From NCBI GenBank assembly GCA_949289005.1, contig CASEMQ010000053.1:1-64000 (forward strand): 64,000 nucleotides of DNA, written 5' to 3'. Positions within the stretch are counted from its first letter, which is position 1. Every line of letters begins with the position of its first letter. This DNA is from an uncultured Lentisphaeraceae bacterium (GTDB taxonomy: Bacteria; Verrucomicrobiota; Kiritimatiellia; RFP12; DVOR01). A program made the position numbers and the translations under genes. Shown piece by piece: positions 62,052 through 64,000 of this stretch. Below the pieces are notes generated by a model that was given only the letters and a program-made list of their open reading frames with translations, did no database searches and was not told where the DNA came from.

Positions 62052-62099
62052 CCCTCTCTTTCCCTCGGGGCGGCATGCCGCCCCGAGGGAAAGAGAGGG
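62052..62099. terminator. 48-bp perfect palindrome
   Basis: CCCTCTCTTTCCCTCGGGG and its complement meet at a GCATGC centre without a loop. It is similar in design to the palindrome at 13724-13773, though unrelated in sequence. It lies between a transposase remnant and the MBL gene and could fold in either strand. Confidence 0.6.
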
Positions 62100-62107
62100 G
62101 GAAGAGG

Positions 62108-62626
62108 TCAGGGGCGTTGCGTCATAAAGAACCTCCGGGGTTCTCTCGCACTGTTGGCGGAGGAGCGATGGCATTGAGGTGGGGTGGCGGCGATTGGGGA
62201 AGGAGGGCGTTGAGGCGTTGCCAGGGTGTCTGGGGCGCGGCGAATCTTGGCGATTTGACGGGTGCAGGGGATGGTGGGGTTATTGAGGAGGCTCCAGTGG
62301 TCGTAGAGTCGTGTGATGGTGGAGACGCTCATGCGGCGCAGTTCGTCGGCGATGGGGCCCGGGATCGGCGCTTTCGCCTCACTGTAGTCCCGAATGGCCG
62401 CGTCCATGACGGCGTGGAGATAACGCGGGAACATTTGGCCCATCGCCAACCAAAGGCGGACGAGGGTTTTCCTGGGTTCCGGCGAATAACTTGATGCGCG
62501 GCCGCGATGGGGGCGGTAGCGATAGGATCCGTTGAGTAGAGGGATGACGAACTTACTCGACAAGCCGCACATCGCCTCCGTCTCGTCTGTCCGTGCTTTG
62601 GCGTAGCGCCGTTTCATTCTGTCCAT
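62108..62626 (-). pseudogene. Truncated transposase/integrase-like N-terminus (ISNCY/IS481-like)
   Basis: The minus-strand frame has MKRRYAKARTDETEAM, SSKFVIPLLNGSYRYRP, RLWLAMGQMFPRYLHAVMDA and ELRRMSVSTITRLYDH. This order fits the N-terminal part of large DDE transposases of the ISNCY/IS481 type (helical region, then MSxxTIxRLL). The catalytic DDE part is missing and the remaining frame is low-complexity sequence. Treat it as a remnant. Confidence 0.5.
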
Positions 62627-62707
62627 GCAGTCTTTCCTAAAAGCGTGCTCCAAGTCGCCTCCTTCGCTGCAATTCACTAGGAAACATCACGATTCAACGA
62701 TTTCGCG

Positions 62708-62736
62708 CTGACGTCAGTGCCGGAATGTGTTACACT
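62708..62736 (+). promoter_or_regulatory. Promoter for tRNA-Thr
   Basis: CTGACG (62708-62713) and TACACT (62731-62736) are 17 bp apart, with TG one base before the -10 box. The tRNA begins 12 bp after it. Confidence 0.7.
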
Positions 62737-62748
62737 ATGCGCACTTTC

Positions 62749-62823
62749 GCCGATGTAGCTCAGTGGTAGAGCTACTGATTTGTAATCAGTGGGTCGTGGG
62801 TCCGAATCCCACCGTCGGCTCCA
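62749..62823 (+). tRNA. tRNA-Thr, anticodon TGT, CCA encoded
   Basis: Full cloverleaf: acceptor GCCGATG/CGTCGGC with one T-G pair, D-arm GCTC...GAGC, anticodon stem ACTGA/TCAGT with loop TTTGTAA (anticodon TGT, reading ACA), variable GGGTC, and T-arm GTGGG TCCGAAT CCCAC. The CCA tail is encoded. A terminator hairpin follows. Confidence 0.95.
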
Positions 62824-62828
62824 GATTT

Positions 62829-62860
62829 AAGCCCCGTAAGCTGAAAGGCTTACGGGGCTT
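62829..62860 (+). terminator. Terminator behind tRNA-Thr
   Basis: AAGCCCCGTAAGC and GCTTACGGGGCTT form a 13-bp stem with a 6-base loop. A related hairpin sits behind the truncated tRNA-Thr copy at 15851-15886. Confidence 0.8.
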
Positions 62861-63049
62861 CTTAATTGGAAATGTGCGATGTTGGATGGCGGGGAAAGTG
62901 ACGGAAAATGACGTATCTTTACGTGTTTTTCAGTAACTTTTTGGCAACTGGCGAGACGGTGCGCGGAGGCTGCGCGAGTGTGGTGGAAAGTGTATGATGT
63001 GTTTGCGCACCTTATGAGAATCTATCATGAAGCGAGAGAAGAAGCGTAT
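62861..63049. other. Intergenic region between tRNA-Thr and carB
   Basis: No gene is supported. Small open frames have no recognisable content. Composition is lower in GC than the neighbours. Confidence 0.4.
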
Positions 63050-63080
63050 CCCGCCCCCGGGAAGCCGGGGACGGGCTTTT
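63050..63080. terminator. Hairpin downstream of carB
   Basis: CCCGCCCCCGG and CCGGGGACGGG pair with one mismatch around a GAAG loop. CTTTT follows on the plus strand, and TACGCTTCTTCT-type sequence on the carB (minus) side. Confidence 0.6.
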
Positions 63081-63104
63081 GGCTGCCATATGGGCGCGGA
63101 GGGC

Positions 63105-64000
63105 TCAATAGACGATGGAGGCGTGGTATTCCTGGATGGATTCCACGGCGCCATCGCCTTCCTTGCGGCGGGCGGCGATGCCTTTGACGGCCATCTCGGC
63201 GGCGGCGAGGGTCGTCATGTAGGGCACGCGGTATTTGAGGGCGGCCTTGCGGATGGAGGAGCCGTCGGCCAAGGCATCGCGGCGGGGACTGGGCGTGTTG
63301 AGCACCAGGCTCACCTGCTTGTTGACGATGAGGTCAAGGACATTCGGTCGGCCCTTGCCGATTTTGGCGACGGATTCGCTCGGGACGCCGGCGGCATCAA
63401 GAAAGCGCTTGGTGCCGGGGGTGGCGTAGAGCGTAAAGCCGAGGTCGGCGAAGGCTTTGAGCGCCTGGGCGGATTCTTCGTTCTTGACGGAGAGGGAGGC
63501 CAGGACGGCGCCGTTTTCGGGCAAGGGGGCGTTGGCGGCCTCTTGGCTCTTGCAGAAGGCAAGCGCGGGGTCGCGCGCCAGGCCAAGCACTTCGCCGGTG
63601 GAGCGCATCTCGGGGCCGAGCACGGGGTCGACCTCGGGGAACTTGTCGAAGGGGCAGACGGCTTCCTTGGCACCGTAGTAGGGCAACTTGCCGTGGCGCA
63701 GCCCCAGCCGGGCCATCGGCTGGCCGAGCATAAGGCGCGTGGCGGCGGCGGCCATCTGGATGGCGCAGACCTTGGAGACAAGCGGGACGGTGCGGGAGGC
63801 GCGGGGATTGGCCTCGAGCACGTAGACCTTGCCGTTCTCGATGGCGTACTGCATGTTCATGAGGCCGCAGACTTTGAGGGCTTTGGCGATTTTCTGCGTG
63901 TAGTCGCGGATGGTGGCCAAGCAACTCTCGGGGATATTGGCCGAGGGAATGATGCAGGCGGAGTCGCCGGAGTGGACGCCGGCCAGCTCCACGTGTTCCA
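63105..64000 (-). CDS. carB: Carbamoyl-phosphate synthase large subunit (3' part)
   Basis: The C-terminal ~298 residues of CarB; the gene continues beyond the window edge. EHVELAGVHSGDS and NMQYAIENGKVYVLEANPRASR are the end of the second ATP-grasp domain (normally MNxQ, ANPRASRTxP). EVDPVLGPEMRSTGEVLG follows. From ~residue 155 of the visible part comes the MGS-like allosteric domain with SVKNEESAQALKAFADLGFT and YATPGTKRFL. The enzyme makes carbamoyl phosphate for pyrimidines and arginine, with CarA expected upstream of the window edge. Confidence 0.94.
   Translation of the reverse strand, partial: EHVELAGVHSGDSACIIPSANIPESCLATIRDYTQKIAKALKVCGLMNMQYAIENGKVYVLEANPRASRTVPLVSKVCAIQMAAAATRLMLGQPMARLGLRHGKLPYYGAKEAVCPFDKFPEVDPVLGPEMRSTGEVLGLARDPALAFCKSQEAANAPLPENGAVLASLSVKNEESAQALKAFADLGFTLYATPGTKRFLDAAGVPSESVAKIGKGRPNVLDLIVNKQVSLVLNTPSPRRDALADGSSIRKAALKYRVPYMTTLAAAEMAVKGIAARRKEGDGAVESIQEYHASIVY

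Overview
The window is GC-rich chromosomal DNA from a Gram-negative heterotroph. A member of the PVC group, most likely Kiritimatiellota or a close Verrucomicrobiota/Lentisphaerota relative from a gut-like habitat, is my best guess. The inference rests on the mix of exported Gfo/Idh/MocA oxidoreductases with a DUF1080 protein, GH29/GH43/GH97/GH18 enzymes, type IV pilus/T2SS ATPases, outer-membrane-type lipoproteins and high GC. There is no rRNA, so the placement is not proven.

Layout. 0.2-9.1 kb: a giant RHS-repeat protein, then an AT-rich tail of alternative tips, a displaced RHS core fragment and small putative immunity genes. 9.2-15.7 kb: an operon of oxidoreductase, TIM-barrel/DUF1080 fusion and oxidoreductase, probably for 3-keto-glycoside breakdown, convergent with a GH97 glycosidase. 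15.85-21.5 kb: a decayed mobile element with a truncated tRNA-Thr 3' half, an integrase remnant, a toxin-antitoxin pair, a frameshifted polyvalent protein and a transposase remnant. 21.5-26.8 kb: tightly overlapping housekeeping genes (peptidyl-prolyl isomerase, rsmA, nudC, murF, a flippase-like protein). 26.8-31.9 kb: an amidohydrolase/SAH-hydrolase-like pair and two glycosidases. 32-37.6 kb: three secretion/pilus ATPases, ybeY and a PH-domain protein. 37.7-44.7 kb: a secreted GH18 protein and dnaK-groES-groEL. 45-49 kb: lepA, a DUF212 protein and a sigma-54 activator. 49-54.8 kb: gltD and gltB. 55.3-58.1 kb: a second decayed polyvalent gene and three small lipoproteins with a shared motif. 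58.2-64 kb: fusA, a beta-CASP metallo-beta-lactamase protein, a transposase remnant, an intact tRNA-Thr and the 3' part of carB.

The most unusual regulatory signal joins dnaK and gltB. Both have close matches to the sigma-54 (-24/-12) promoter. Upstream of both lies the same ~160-bp noncoding module, with three 22-bp-phased repeats, a conserved block and four 11-bp-phased repeats. A sigma-54 activator with a GAF sensor domain is encoded between the two loci. This suggests a small regulon coupling protein folding and ammonium assimilation. The link to that activator is inference.

Other points: a possible S-inosylhomocysteine route for SAH recycling, a recurring R-x-(S/A)-I-G-G linker between polyvalent-protein modules, and an RHS cassette array that looks capable of tip switching.
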